This document shows positions 8,887 to 16,947 of a DNA stretch of 64,000 nucleotides, in pieces (position 1 is the first letter of the stretch; each line of letters starts with the position of its first letter). The stretch is from NCBI GenBank assembly GCA_002167845.2, contig NHBO02000081.1:2177-66176 (forward strand). The letters are read 5' to 3'. Origin of the DNA: Phycisphaera sp. TMED9. Lineage in GTDB: Bacteria; Planctomycetota; Phycisphaerae; Phycisphaerales; SM1A02. The position numbers were made by a program, and so were the translations under genes. The notes beneath the pieces are model-generated. The model made no database searches, had not been told where the DNA came from, and saw only the letters and a program-made list of their open reading frames with translations.

Positions 8887-8898
8887 AGTATACGCCTC
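8887..8898 (-). promoter_or_regulatory. Putative ssrA promoter (-10 TATACT in GAGGCGTATACT)
   Basis: Read on the minus strand, GAGGCGTATACT ends 35 bases before the mature tmRNA 5' end, leaving a short leader that RNase P would remove. The -35 region is weak. The same 12-mer occurs before phoU at 48340-48351, which supports a promoter role. Confidence 0.55.
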
Positions 8899-8980
8899 AA
8901 GCGGGTCGATCTGACCGGTTCTGGTCGGGGATTCACGGGAGTCTCTTGTGGACCGGGGCCCCCCAGTCGAGAATCGGGGT

Positions 8981-9463
8981 ATGAGCACCGAACCGACTCG
9001 AATCCTTTTCGTCTGCATGGGCAACATCTGTCGATCGCCCGCGGCGGAAGCCGTCTTTCTGAACCTCGTGGAAGCCCGAGGACTGAGCGACCGATTTCAT
9101 GTCGACAGCGCTGGAACCGGTGGCTGGCATGCCGGAGAACCGGCGGACTCGAGGTCGCGGGAGGAAGGGGTGCGTCGAGGGTTCGACCTCTCGACCACCG
9201 CTCGGCAGGTCCACGACGGCGACTGGGAGGCATTCGACCTGCTGGTCTGCATGGATCAGGACAACGCGACGTTGTTGTCCGAGCGAGGGGCGCCGAATGA
9301 GAAGGTGCGGCTGCTCCTCGAGTGGCACCCGGATTCGGAGCATCGAGAAGTGCCGGATCCCTACTACGGAGGCGCCGACGGATTCGTCCACATGTACGAC
9401 CTCATCGAGGCGGCATGCGGACGCTTGCTCGAAGAACTGGAAGCCTCGTCGGCCGCGGACTGA
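8981..9463 (+). CDS. Low-molecular-weight protein tyrosine phosphatase
   Basis: A 160-residue cytoplasmic phosphatase. The N-terminal P-loop FVCMGNICRSP carries nucleophile Cys12 and Arg18, and the general-acid loop DPYYGG starts at Asp126. This full CX5R(S) plus DPYYGG arrangement is diagnostic for the family, which dephosphorylates tyrosine kinases or arginine-phosphorylated proteins; the substrate cannot be told. The ATG at 8981 is chosen because the conserved domain begins there. There is no clear Shine-Dalgarno, only GGGG just before the start. It is convergent with serC. Confidence 0.93.
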   Translation: MSTEPTRILFVCMGNICRSPAAEAVFLNLVEARGLSDRFHVDSAGTGGWHAGEPADSRSREEGVRRGFDLSTTARQVHDGDWEAFDLLVCMDQDNATLLSERGAPNEKVRLLLEWHPDSEHREVPDPYYGGADGFVHMYDLIEAACGRLLEELEASSAAD

Positions 9464-9487
9464 CCAGCCGACGGATCGTCTTCTCGG

Positions 9488-10582
9488 TCATCCGTTCTTC
9501 GTGGCGAAGTCCGACATGAATCCAGCCAATGCCTGACAACCCTCGATCGGGAAGGCATTGTAGATCGAGGCTCGGATGCCCCCGACCGACCGGTGGCCCT
9601 TGAGGCCGTCCATGTCGTGCGATTTCGCTTCGGAGACGAAGGTCTTCTCGAGATCCTCGTTGGGCAGTCGGAACGTGACGTTCATCTCGGAGCGACTGTC
9701 CATCTGGGCGTGCCCGCGGTAGAAACCGCCGCTGCCGTCGATCGCGTCGTAGATCACCTTGGCCTTGGCGGTGTTTCGTTCCGCGATTCCGATCAGGCCT
9801 CCCTGGGCGGCGATCCAGTCGAAGACCAGGCCCATGCAATAGACACCGAAGACCGGGGGCGTGTTCAATCGGGAGCCCTGCGCCGCCTGCTTGCGATAGT
9901 CGAGGAGGTCGATGGTCTCCCGGCAGCTCTTCTCGAGCATGTCCTTGCGAATGATCACCAATGCGAGGCCTGACGGCCCGAGGTTCTTCTGTGCTCCGGC
10001 ATACACGATCGCATGGTCGGCGAAGGGCCAGGGGCGAGCGAACATGTCGCTGCTTGCATCGCATACCAGCGGAGCTCCGGTGACCGGCGGTGCGGCGTAG
10101 CGGGTGCCGTAGATCGTGTTGTTGGAGCAGTAATGGAAGTATGCGGCGTGAGGCGTGAGCGAGAGTTCGTCCGCCTTGGGGCAGTGGTCGTAGCCGCAGG
10201 CGGAGCCGTCGAACGCGACGTTGACCGCGCCGAACTTCTTCGCTTCCTTGATCGCCTTGGAGGTCCAGGTCCCGGTGTCGGGGTAGTCGGCGGTGGCCTC
10301 GGTGGGGAGGTAGTTCATCGGAATCATGCCGAACTGCATGCTGGCGCCGCCGGGAAGGAACAGCACTTCGTGTTCTTCTCCGAGACCGGCCAGGCTCCGA
10401 CATCGCGCGTCGGCTTCGTCGAACACGCGATCGATGACCGGACCTCGATGACTGTGCTCCAACACCCCGATGCCGCTGTCGTCGATGTTCCACACGTCTT
10501 CTCGAATCTGTTCGAGCACGGATTCGGGCATCACGGCGGGGCCGGCGGAGAAGTTGAAGATCCGGGAAGAGGTCGTGGTCAT
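9488..10582 (-). CDS. serC: Phosphoserine aminotransferase
   Basis: A 364-residue class V PLP aminotransferase. It starts in the conserved RIFNFSAGPA motif, has the substrate-binding stretch LEHSHRG (about 41-47) and the PLP lysine Lys199 in YAGAQKNLGPSG. It converts 3-phosphohydroxypyruvate and glutamate to O-phosphoserine and 2-oxoglutarate, the second step of serine synthesis; SerC can also act in the DXP-dependent pyridoxine route, and pdxJ is in this window. The start at 10582 is set by AGGA upstream and by the conserved N-terminus. It is the third gene of DUF1015-serA-serC, 67 bases after serA. Confidence 0.96.
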   Translation of the reverse strand: MTTTSSRIFNFSAGPAVMPESVLEQIREDVWNIDDSGIGVLEHSHRGPVIDRVFDEADARCRSLAGLGEEHEVLFLPGGASMQFGMIPMNYLPTEATADYPDTGTWTSKAIKEAKKFGAVNVAFDGSACGYDHCPKADELSLTPHAAYFHYCSNNTIYGTRYAAPPVTGAPLVCDASSDMFARPWPFADHAIVYAGAQKNLGPSGLALVIIRKDMLEKSCRETIDLLDYRKQAAQGSRLNTPPVFGVYCMGLVFDWIAAQGGLIGIAERNTAKAKVIYDAIDGSGGFYRGHAQMDSRSEMNVTFRLPNEDLEKTFVSEAKSHDMDGLKGHRSVGGIRASIYNAFPIEGCQALAGFMSDFATKNG

Positions 10583-10649
10583 GATTGGTCCTGCCTGAAG
10601 ACTCGATCGAGGTGAAAGCGAGTTGCGTTGACGGGGTTGAGAGCCGCGT

Positions 10650-11912
10650 TCAGTGAGTGGAGACGTCGACACTGAGGATGTTCGGCCCGGCCGTCAATGC
10701 CTGGACGAGATCGTCTTCGGGAACCTCGGAGACTCTGATCCGTGCCGATGCGGCGGCGCCTCCGAGGTAGATCACGTTCTCCATGTCCTCGACGTTCAAT
10801 CCCCCTTGGCTCAGGAGGTCGCAGATGGTGGCGAGGACACCGGGACGGTTGAAGTGACGGATGGTCAGCGTGGCGGCGCCGGTACCGCTCGCGAGGTTGA
10901 TGCAGTTGGGCGTGTTGCCGGATTCCAGATGCACTCGAATCACCCGGACCGCCTCGGAGGCGATCGCCGCCTGCGCCTGGTCTGTCGAAGCTCCGACATG
11001 ATGCGTGCCATACACCCCGGGAAGGCCGGCGATCTGATCGGTGAACTCTCCGGTACCTGAGCCCGGTTCGTCCGCGAAGACGTCGAGACCCGCTCGAATC
11101 CCCTTGTCGCGAATCGCTTCGGCCAGGGAGTCCTGGTCGATGACGGAGCCCCGGCTGGTATTGACGATGATGGCGCCCGGCTTCATCGCCGCGAGGAATT
11201 CCGCGGAGATGAGATGATGCGTCTCCTGGTTGGCAGCCACGTTGACGGAGATCACGTCGCACATCCGGGCCAGGTTCAAGAGGTTCTCACACGCATGGCA
11301 GCCGGCGGATTCCGCTCGGGCCTCGGTGATCGATCGACTCCACGCGAAGACCCGCATGTCGAAGGCGTTCCCGCGGTCAGCGATGGCTTCGCCGATCTTT
11401 CCGAGACCGACGATGCCGAGAGTGCGGCCCGCGAGGCCCGGCGCCTTGGAGTATTCCTTCTTGTTCCAGCGACCTGCTCGCAGATCCGCCACCTGATCTG
11501 GAATTCGACGATCGCAGGCGAGGATGAGCCCCCACGCGAGTTCGGCCACGGCGAGAGAGTTCTTCCCGGGGCAGTTGGCCACGGAGATTCCACGGCCACT
11601 GGCGGCTTCGACGTCGATGTTGTCGGTGCCGGCGCCGGCCCGCACGATCAATGCGAGCTGGGCTGCGGCGTCGATGGCGTTCGCCCGCACCTTCGTGGAT
11701 CGAACCACGAGGACCTGCGGGTTGTGCTCGTCGATCGCGGCCGGCAGCGTCTCGGGAGAGAGATCGGGAATGCAGACCACGCGATGTCCGAGGTTCGAGA
11801 GAGTTTCGATTCCGGAGGCGTCGAACTTGTCGGCGATCAGGATCACCGCGCCGTCGGGAGATGGCAGCTCGGTGGTCGATGGATCCGGCTGGGTGGCGAT
11901 GTGGTCGCTCAT
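10650..11912 (-). CDS. serA: D-3-phosphoglycerate dehydrogenase
   Basis: A 420-residue 2-hydroxyacid dehydrogenase. The substrate domain comes first, then a Rossmann domain with GLGKIG (169-174), the catalytic Arg in NTSRGSVID, the active-site His in THHVGASTDQAQ, and a C-terminal ACT domain (about 345-420, FNRPGVLATICDLLSQGG) that probably gives serine feedback control. It oxidises 3-phosphoglycerate to 3-phosphohydroxypyruvate with NAD. The ATG at 11912 overlaps the stop of the DUF1015 gene (ATGA), so the two are coupled. An N-terminal extension of about 20 residues precedes the domain. Confidence 0.95.
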   Translation of the reverse strand: MSDHIATQPDPSTTELPSPDGAVILIADKFDASGIETLSNLGHRVVCIPDLSPETLPAAIDEHNPQVLVVRSTKVRANAIDAAAQLALIVRAGAGTDNIDVEAASGRGISVANCPGKNSLAVAELAWGLILACDRRIPDQVADLRAGRWNKKEYSKAPGLAGRTLGIVGLGKIGEAIADRGNAFDMRVFAWSRSITEARAESAGCHACENLLNLARMCDVISVNVAANQETHHLISAEFLAAMKPGAIIVNTSRGSVIDQDSLAEAIRDKGIRAGLDVFADEPGSGTGEFTDQIAGLPGVYGTHHVGASTDQAQAAIASEAVRVIRVHLESGNTPNCINLASGTGAATLTIRHFNRPGVLATICDLLSQGGLNVEDMENVIYLGGAAASARIRVSEVPEDDLVQALTAGPNILSVDVSTH

Positions 11913-13177
11913 CGGGCAAATTCCTCAGTGGTTTCAAATCGGTGAGCGAAGAGGCCGCTCCGGAGTTTGGGTTCGAACCAGGTCGACTTGGGGGGCATGA
12001 TCTCGCCGGCATCGGCGACCCGAAGCAACTCGTCCATGCTGGTGGGGTGCAGACTGAAACCGATGGCCCAGTCACCGTCATCGGTGAGTCGTTCCAGCTC
12101 GGCGGTTCCTCGGCTGCCACCGACGAAACCGATCCGGGCGTCGAGGCGAGGGTCGCCGATTCCCAGGAGTGGCTCGAGAATCCTCTTCTGCAGGAGAGAG
12201 ACGTCGAGCGAGGCGATCGGATCATCGTGATCGATGGTTTCCGGGGGGAAGGTGAGTCGAAGCCAGGCTCCGTCAAGCCGAATGCAGAGGGTGCCGGGCT
12301 CGCTTGGGGTCGGATTCTCGTCAGCCCCGACGGCTTCGATGCTTCCGATCTCCTTCAGTCGATCCATCAGGCTCTGCGGTGTCAGATCACCGAGGTCCTT
12401 GACGACGCGGTTGTAGGCGAGGATCTCGAGTTCGCGCTGTGGAAACACCACCGCGAGGATTCGATTGTATTCCTCGTCCCCGGAGTGGTTCGGGTTGGCC
12501 GCCGCTCGCTCGCTCGCGATTCTCCCGCCGGCGGCGGAGCGGTGGTGTCCGTCCGCGATATAGAGATCCGGAACGGCGGCGAAGAGCTTCTTGAATCGTT
12601 CGGGATCCGGGACCCGCCACAGGGTGTGCGTCACATCGTCCGCCACGAAGTGCATGAGGGGGCGGTCGGTCGTGGCGGCCACCAGGGCTTCGCAGATGTC
12701 ATCGGCGGTGGGGGCATCATCCCGGAACGCCAGGAAGACGGCCTCGGCGTGGACGCTGGAGACGTCGAGATGCCGGGTGCGATCGTCCTCCTTCTCAGGA
12801 CGAGTCTTCTCATGCTTTCGGATTCGGCCGCTCGCATATTCGGCGGCATCGACGGTGCAGGCGAGGCCGAGTTGTCGATGGCCGCCTCGAACGAGTCGGT
12901 ATACGAAGAGTCCGGGTTCATCTTCTTCAAGGAGGATCTCGGAACGGAGAAGACGGTCGAGGTTCTGACGGGCCTGTTCGTAGATCTCCGCTCCATAGGG
13001 ATCGACTCCGGTGGGAAAGTCGATCTCGGGCCTGATGACGTGCAGGTAACTGTCCGGCAGATCCTGCGCGAGCGCTCGAGCCTCCGCCGTCGAGATCACG
13101 TCGTACGGAGGACAGGAGACGTCGGCCGCATGTGGGGGATGAGGTCGAATGGCCTTGAAGGAATGTATGAGACTCAC
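11909..13177 (-). CDS. DUF1015 family protein in the serine operon
   Basis: A 422-residue cytoplasmic protein of the DUF1015 family, recognised by its N-terminus (FKAIRP...SCPPYDVIS), the ...VIRPEID segment and the conserved YIADGHHRSAA motif near residue 210. The GTG start at 13177 is chosen because CAGGAG lies 6 bases upstream and the conserved N-terminus begins there; the frame is open farther upstream without support. It is first in an operon with serA and serC, with an ATGA overlap to serA. The biochemical role is not established. The DGHHR motif resembles the ParB/sulfiredoxin-fold loop of free-serine kinases, so a serine-linked activity is a reasonable inference only. Confidence 0.88.
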   Translation of the reverse strand: MSLIHSFKAIRPHPPHAADVSCPPYDVISTAEARALAQDLPDSYLHVIRPEIDFPTGVDPYGAEIYEQARQNLDRLLRSEILLEEDEPGLFVYRLVRGGHRQLGLACTVDAAEYASGRIRKHEKTRPEKEDDRTRHLDVSSVHAEAVFLAFRDDAPTADDICEALVAATTDRPLMHFVADDVTHTLWRVPDPERFKKLFAAVPDLYIADGHHRSAAGGRIASERAAANPNHSGDEEYNRILAVVFPQRELEILAYNRVVKDLGDLTPQSLMDRLKEIGSIEAVGADENPTPSEPGTLCIRLDGAWLRLTFPPETIDHDDPIASLDVSLLQKRILEPLLGIGDPRLDARIGFVGGSRGTAELERLTDDGDWAIGFSLHPTSMDELLRVADAGEIMPPKSTWFEPKLRSGLFAHRFETTEEFAR

Positions 13178-13450
13178 GCGATGCTCCTGGCCGAGTACCA
13201 CCTCGGCGGAGGGATCATCATACCTGCACAAGGGGTTTTTCGAGGTGACGCCGAGAGGGGGTGAGCCGCTGAGGCTCTCGCCAGAAACCACGTTCGCATG
13301 TCTTTCGTGTGTTTTTCGGACGTAGGACGGATTCCACTGGAGGGATGCTCCGGCTGACCCGATATGAAGGCGTCGGGACGCGAGGGGCGGACCGGTGAGA
13401 GACACGTTCGGTCGACTGAGAATCGACCGGCTTTGAATCGAGACGCAGAT

Positions 13451-13771
13451 ATGACCACGAACGACGACTCCGTCCACGGCATGGGATTCACCTCGGCCAG
13501 CCTGTCCATCTCCGGGGGCGCTCCGCTCTCCGGCACGGCCACGATCTTCCATCTCGATGGCGAGCGCTTCGGCGAGATGCACGATCTCGTCGAACTGGCG
13601 ATCTCCGAGGAGGCCCTCGAGGGTCGAGCCGCCCTTCCGATGCCCGCGGGTGCTTCGGTCTCCCTCGGTTTCGAGGCTGCCGGCACTGTCGCCCGTCGTG
13701 GTGAAGTCGTTCAGTGCGATGCGTGTGGCGAAGGATGGCGGATCGGAATTCGGCTGGCCTCGGCTGCCTGA
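13451..13771 (+). CDS. Small protein, possibly PilZ-like
   Basis: A 106-residue protein, read from the ATG at 13451. It is rich in beta strands, and its C-terminal part (GEVVQCDACGEGWRIGIRLA) looks like the last strands of a PilZ domain. The usual RxxxR and DxSxxG cyclic-di-GMP-binding motifs are not visible, so binding is doubtful. It is the first plus-strand gene ahead of the pseudopilin genes, which fits a PilZ-type accessory, but a distinct family is equally possible. A hairpin follows about 35 bases after the stop. Confidence 0.55.
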   Translation: MTTNDDSVHGMGFTSASLSISGGAPLSGTATIFHLDGERFGEMHDLVELAISEEALEGRAALPMPAGASVSLGFEAAGTVARRGEVVQCDACGEGWRIGIRLASAA

Positions 13772-13805
13772 GACCGTTCGACCTCAGCAAGATCTTCTGA
13801 TTGGG

Positions 13806-13831
13806 AGCCGGTCCTCGGGGCCGGCTTCTTT
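13806..13831 (+). terminator. Possible terminator after the PilZ-like gene
   Basis: AGCCGG at 13806-13811 pairs with CCGGCT at 13821-13826 across a nine-base loop, followed by TCTTTC. The stem is short but GC-rich and sits 35 bases after the stop codon. Confidence 0.5.
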
Positions 13832-14184
13832 CAATATCCGGAGCATCTGATGGTCCCCGAGGGCCGAGTCCTGGATTCTCGGACGCGTTTCAAGATGGTC
13901 ATGCGGTCTGGATGATCTCCGCCGTCGATCGCTCTCTGGGAATGGGGTGCTTTGCTCATGGACGGATCGAGTCCTGGCCGTCGAGCGTCGAAGAACCTCT
14001 TGCCGGGCGATCGTCCGGTGATGAGCGTCGTCGCTGGAGGGAAGGACGACGCCCATCTTCGCCCGATCGGTCGTGGTGCGAACGATCGGGTGTTTCCGGC
14101 GGTGACCACGTGTGTCTCCGTGAACGGGCGGCTTCGGCCGCGATGAAACGACCAGGAACGAACTTCCCGCAAGGAGCTGGACAC
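13832..14184 (+). promoter_or_regulatory. Hairpin-rich leader of the first pseudopilin gene
   Basis: No convincing protein gene lies here. Three inverted repeats follow one another. GATG-A-GCGTCGTC at 14020-14032 pairs with GACGACGC-C-CATC at 14045-14057. CCCGATCG at 14062-14069 pairs with CGATCGGG at 14083-14090. GCGGC at 14128-14132 pairs with GCCGC at 14137-14141 around a TTCG tetraloop. None is followed by a T-run. This suggests a structured 5' leader, or a small RNA, upstream of an abundant pilin message. No riboswitch class was recognised. Confidence 0.45.
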
Positions 14185-14610
14185 ATGAACAAGCGTCGAA
14201 ACTCGTTGAAGCGTGGCTTCACTCTCATTGAAATCCTCATCGTCGTCGTGATCCTCGGGATCCTGGCCGCGATCATCATTCCGCAGTTCACGGACGCTGC
14301 TCAGGATGCCGGTGCCTCGAGCGCCCGCAGCCAGCTTCAGACGATGCGAAGCCAGATCGAGCTTTATCGTGTCCAGAACAATGGTGCGACTCCCGCCGAC
14401 GATGGTGCCGGTGCCGGCCCCTGGGCCGATCTGGTCGCCGAGAACTACATTCGCTCGGCCCCGAACTGGCCCAACGGATTCGAGTCCGTGTACAGCGCCA
14501 CGACCGGCGACCTCACGTTGACCTTCGATCTCACCCAGGGACCTTCTCCCGACCTCAATGGTGATGATGCCGGCGACAGCGCCGACGTCACGATCATCGA
14601 AGGCTGGTGA
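14185..14610 (+). CDS. GspG-like major pseudopilin / type IV pilin
   Basis: A 141-residue prepilin. A short basic leader ends at the peptidase site RG|FTLIE, followed by a hydrophobic helix (ILIVVVILGILAAIIIPQF). The pilin head follows, and the C-terminal tail is DLNGDDAGDSADVTIIEGW. That acidic loop ending in Trp is in the position of the calcium site of GspG pseudopilins, and it also resembles dockerin-like repeats. After methylation the protein should polymerise into a periplasmic pseudopilus or a pilus. AAGGAG precedes the ATG by 8 bases. It leads the large assembly locus, and a strong hairpin separates it from the second pilin gene. Confidence 0.9.
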   Translation: MNKRRNSLKRGFTLIEILIVVVILGILAAIIIPQFTDAAQDAGASSARSQLQTMRSQIELYRVQNNGATPADDGAGAGPWADLVAENYIRSAPNWPNGFESVYSATTGDLTLTFDLTQGPSPDLNGDDAGDSADVTIIEGW

Positions 14611-14631
14611 ATCATCGACCTTGTTTGATAC

Positions 14632-14665
14632 CGGCGTTCCGGCTGAAAGGCCGGGACGCCGTTTC
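14632..14665 (+). terminator. Intercistronic hairpin between the two pseudopilin genes
   Basis: CGGCGTTCCGG at 14632-14642 pairs with CCGGGACGCCG at 14651-14661 (one G-U pair, eight-base loop), followed by TTTC. It lies 22 bases after the first pilin stop and 110 bases before the next start. It could be a partial terminator, or a 3' stabiliser that gives the first pilin a higher message level than the rest of the locus. Confidence 0.65.
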
Positions 14666-14774
14666 ATCCGCCCCGTGTGAACGGGGTGGACTGGACCGAG
14701 CGTCCGAAAAGTACGTGTGCCATCGCGAGTTTCCGGGGGGAATAGAGGCTCTTTGCCTCGGAGGGAACAGCGAG

Positions 14775-15227
14775 ATGATGAACTCGAAGGACTACGACCA
14801 TTCAGGAACGCGCCGCGGATCACGGGGTTTCACCCTGATCGAGATTCTCATCGTGGTGGTCATTCTTGGAATCCTCGCCGCGATCATCATTCCGCAGTTC
14901 GCCAGCGCGCAGAGCGCCGCTCGTGCGACCGCCATGCGATCGCAATTGGGAACCGTCCGCAGTCAGATCGCCGCGTGGCAGGTCCAGAACGGTGGGCAGA
15001 TCCCCGGCGGTCCCGGTGGTACGGCCGAGGAGGCCATCGACACGCTCATCGCCGACGGCTACCTCACTCGAACCGTGTTCGTCTCACCCGGCTTCGTCTG
15101 GATCTGGGATTCCAGCCGTGCGGAGCTGGAGATCGAATACGACCCCTCCATCGACCCTTCGATTCCCGATGCGGACGGAGATGGTGATGGAGATGCGGAC
15201 GATATTGCCGTGATCCGAACCTGGTAG
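14775..15227 (+). CDS. Second GspG-like pseudopilin
   Basis: A 150-residue prepilin with leader, cleavage site RG|FTLIE and the same N-terminal helix as its upstream neighbour. The head differs, and the tail is DADGDGDGDADDIAVIRTW, an even richer aspartate loop ending in Trp. It is a paralogue from an old duplication: the helices are identical in protein but differ at many third codon positions. The ATG at 14775 follows GGAGGG; the frame remains open upstream as far as 14607, but without domain support. It is either a second major or a minor subunit. Confidence 0.9.
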   Translation: MMNSKDYDHSGTRRGSRGFTLIEILIVVVILGILAAIIIPQFASAQSAARATAMRSQLGTVRSQIAAWQVQNGGQIPGGPGGTAEEAIDTLIADGYLTRTVFVSPGFVWIWDSSRAELEIEYDPSIDPSIPDADGDGDGDADDIAVIRTW

Positions 15228-15269
15228 GCGGTCCGACGTCGTGAAATCCTGATCCGAAAGGGAGGAACG

Positions 15270-15788
15270 ATGCTGGCTCATGACCTTCGATATCGCACAG
15301 GTTCCGTGCCATGGGGGCTGGTGACCGTCCTCGCGGCGCTGATGCTGCTCCTGCTCGGGCTGGGCCGGATCACGATGGATGCCCGCGGCTTTCAACGGTC
15401 GGCGGAATCCCAGCTTCGATCACGATTTCAACTCATGCAACAGATGGCACCACCGGGATCCCGAGTACTGGCCTGGCAATCAGATCCCGTCACCCGCGAT
15501 GTCGTCGTCGTCCTGCTGCGTGACGCAGGGGGGCTTGCGGACTGGAGGAACCTCATCGTCCTCTGGGATCGGGTCTCGGTGCCCGGGGTGCTGGTCGGCG
15601 TCGCGGATCGTCCGATCGATCTTCCGCTCGAGTCCGCAGGGACCGAGGCGTGGAGGCGCTTTCTCATGGATGTCCGGGTGCGACTGCTCCCCGTCGTGCG
15701 GCCCGATGCGCTGGGGATTCTGAATCGACCGGATCCTTCGGGTATCGGACCTCTGGTCCGGGTCGATGCGTGCCTGGAATCTCGATGA
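15270..15788 (+). CDS. Single-pass membrane protein of the pilus locus, unknown
   Basis: A 172-residue protein with one N-terminal transmembrane helix (about 14-33, WGLVTVLAALMLLLLGLGRI) and a periplasmic part of about 135 residues without recognised motifs. GGGAGG lies 5 bases before the ATG. The topology resembles small accessory or minor pilin-like proteins, but there is no prepilin cleavage motif. It lies between pseudopilin genes, so a role in assembly is likely; nothing more can be said. Confidence 0.65.
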   Translation: MLAHDLRYRTGSVPWGLVTVLAALMLLLLGLGRITMDARGFQRSAESQLRSRFQLMQQMAPPGSRVLAWQSDPVTRDVVVVLLRDAGGLADWRNLIVLWDRVSVPGVLVGVADRPIDLPLESAGTEAWRRFLMDVRVRLLPVVRPDALGILNRPDPSGIGPLVRVDACLESR

Positions 15789-15926
15789 ATCGGGTCGCCT
15801 GCGTTCTGAGCCGGTTCTTCGGGGCTTGAGGGACGCAGGACGCGGAATGGGGCGAAGTCCACGTCAGATCGCTGTTCAATCGTCCGATGACTCTCATGCG
15901 AAACACCTCCATTTGGGAATCAACGT

Positions 15927-16280
15927 ATGCGCCATGATCGATCTCTCCGGCATCTCCTGATGATGAACGCCATTCTTGCGGCTGGTCTCATCTGGACTCT
16001 TCTCGTCGTCACGGGGCCGTTCGCGGTCAACGCCGAGGCGGCGAATCAGTATCGATCGAGTCGGGCGAGCGGTCCGCCGGCGGAGGCGATCACCGGTGTG
16101 GGCAATGCTTCGGCTCGACAACGCAAGCAGATGATCGATCGCCTGACGGAGATCGAGAGCAAGGTCGATGAGATCACGAAGGCGATCACCTCCGGGTCGG
16201 TCACCGTCAAGATCGCGAACGTCGAGGAACTTGCGATCGATTACGGGCGCCTCGCGGACGCGATCCGGTCTCGCAAGTGA
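15927..16280 (+). CDS. Small membrane-anchored coiled-coil protein of the pilus locus
   Basis: A 117-residue protein with one hydrophobic segment (about 10-32), which may be a signal anchor or a cleaved signal peptide (VNAEA). A short helical region follows (about 62-90, RKQMIDRLTEIESKVDEIT) and looks coiled-coil. No family is recognised. The Shine-Dalgarno is weak; ATGs at 15960 and 15963 are alternative starts. Between the two pseudopilin groups it is probably part of the same transcription unit. Confidence 0.55.
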   Translation: MRHDRSLRHLLMMNAILAAGLIWTLLVVTGPFAVNAEAANQYRSSRASGPPAEAITGVGNASARQRKQMIDRLTEIESKVDEITKAITSGSVTVKIANVEELAIDYGRLADAIRSRK

Positions 16281-16302
16281 TTCACCGGAACTGGAGCGGC
16301 TC

Positions 16303-16872
16303 ATGCGCCATCTTCGACGCGGTTACACGCTCGCGGAACTCATCATCGTCATCGGGATTCTCGGCCTGGCGGGGGCGTTGCTGGTTCCTCGATTGATCAA
16401 TGCCGATACGTTCACGGTGCAGGCAGCGGTTCGATCCGTGATCGCGGACATCACCTTCGCGCAGACTGATGCGCTTGCCATGCAGAAGGTGAGGCGAGTG
16501 CAGTTCCTTCGGGATGAGAACGATCGCGTTCATGGATACGCAATTCTTGCTCCCTCGAACCCGGATCTCTACGACGGCCCCTTCGACGCGGAAACCGCGG
16601 AGTATCTCGATCATCCCTCGGCCATCGCGACGGGCGGGAACTTCATCGTCGATTTCGATCTCGAGGACCGCTTTGCAGGGGTCGAAATCACCGATGTCTC
16701 CTTCGACGGAAACGACTGGGTGGCCTTTGACGCCCTTGGAGGCCCCCTTCGGGGAGGCTCGCTCCCGCTCTCTGCGGGTGGGGAGATCCGGATGCGCGGG
16801 GTCAGCGGGTCCTATCTGATCCGATTGAGTGGATTCACGGGAAAGATCACCGTCGAACGGATCGATGAGTGA
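16303..16872 (+). CDS. GspH/FimT-like minor pseudopilin
   Basis: A 189-residue prepilin with leader MRHLRRG, cleavage before YTLAE (Tyr replaces the usual Phe; Glu5 is kept) and the helix LIIVIGILGLAGALLVPRL. The beta-rich head resembles GspH/FimT proteins, which prime pseudopilus assembly. The ATG at 16303 is preceded by GGAG at about 8 bases; the frame upstream overlaps the previous gene and is not used. Confidence 0.8.
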   Translation: MRHLRRGYTLAELIIVIGILGLAGALLVPRLINADTFTVQAAVRSVIADITFAQTDALAMQKVRRVQFLRDENDRVHGYAILAPSNPDLYDGPFDAETAEYLDHPSAIATGGNFIVDFDLEDRFAGVEITDVSFDGNDWVAFDALGGPLRGGSLPLSAGGEIRMRGVSGSYLIRLSGFTGKITVERIDE

Positions 16873-16947
16873 CATGGGTCGGGTGGCTTCCTGCCGCTCA
16901 TATCGGTCGCGATCTCGCGACTGATGATCCGCCCGGAGGTCCTCACG

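Noticed and set aside
13945-13962. A TGGGGTGCTTTGCT box that resembles a sigma-54 promoter before the pilin
   Set aside because: The GG-to-GC spacing is 8 instead of the strict 10 bases, so it does not fit sigma-54.
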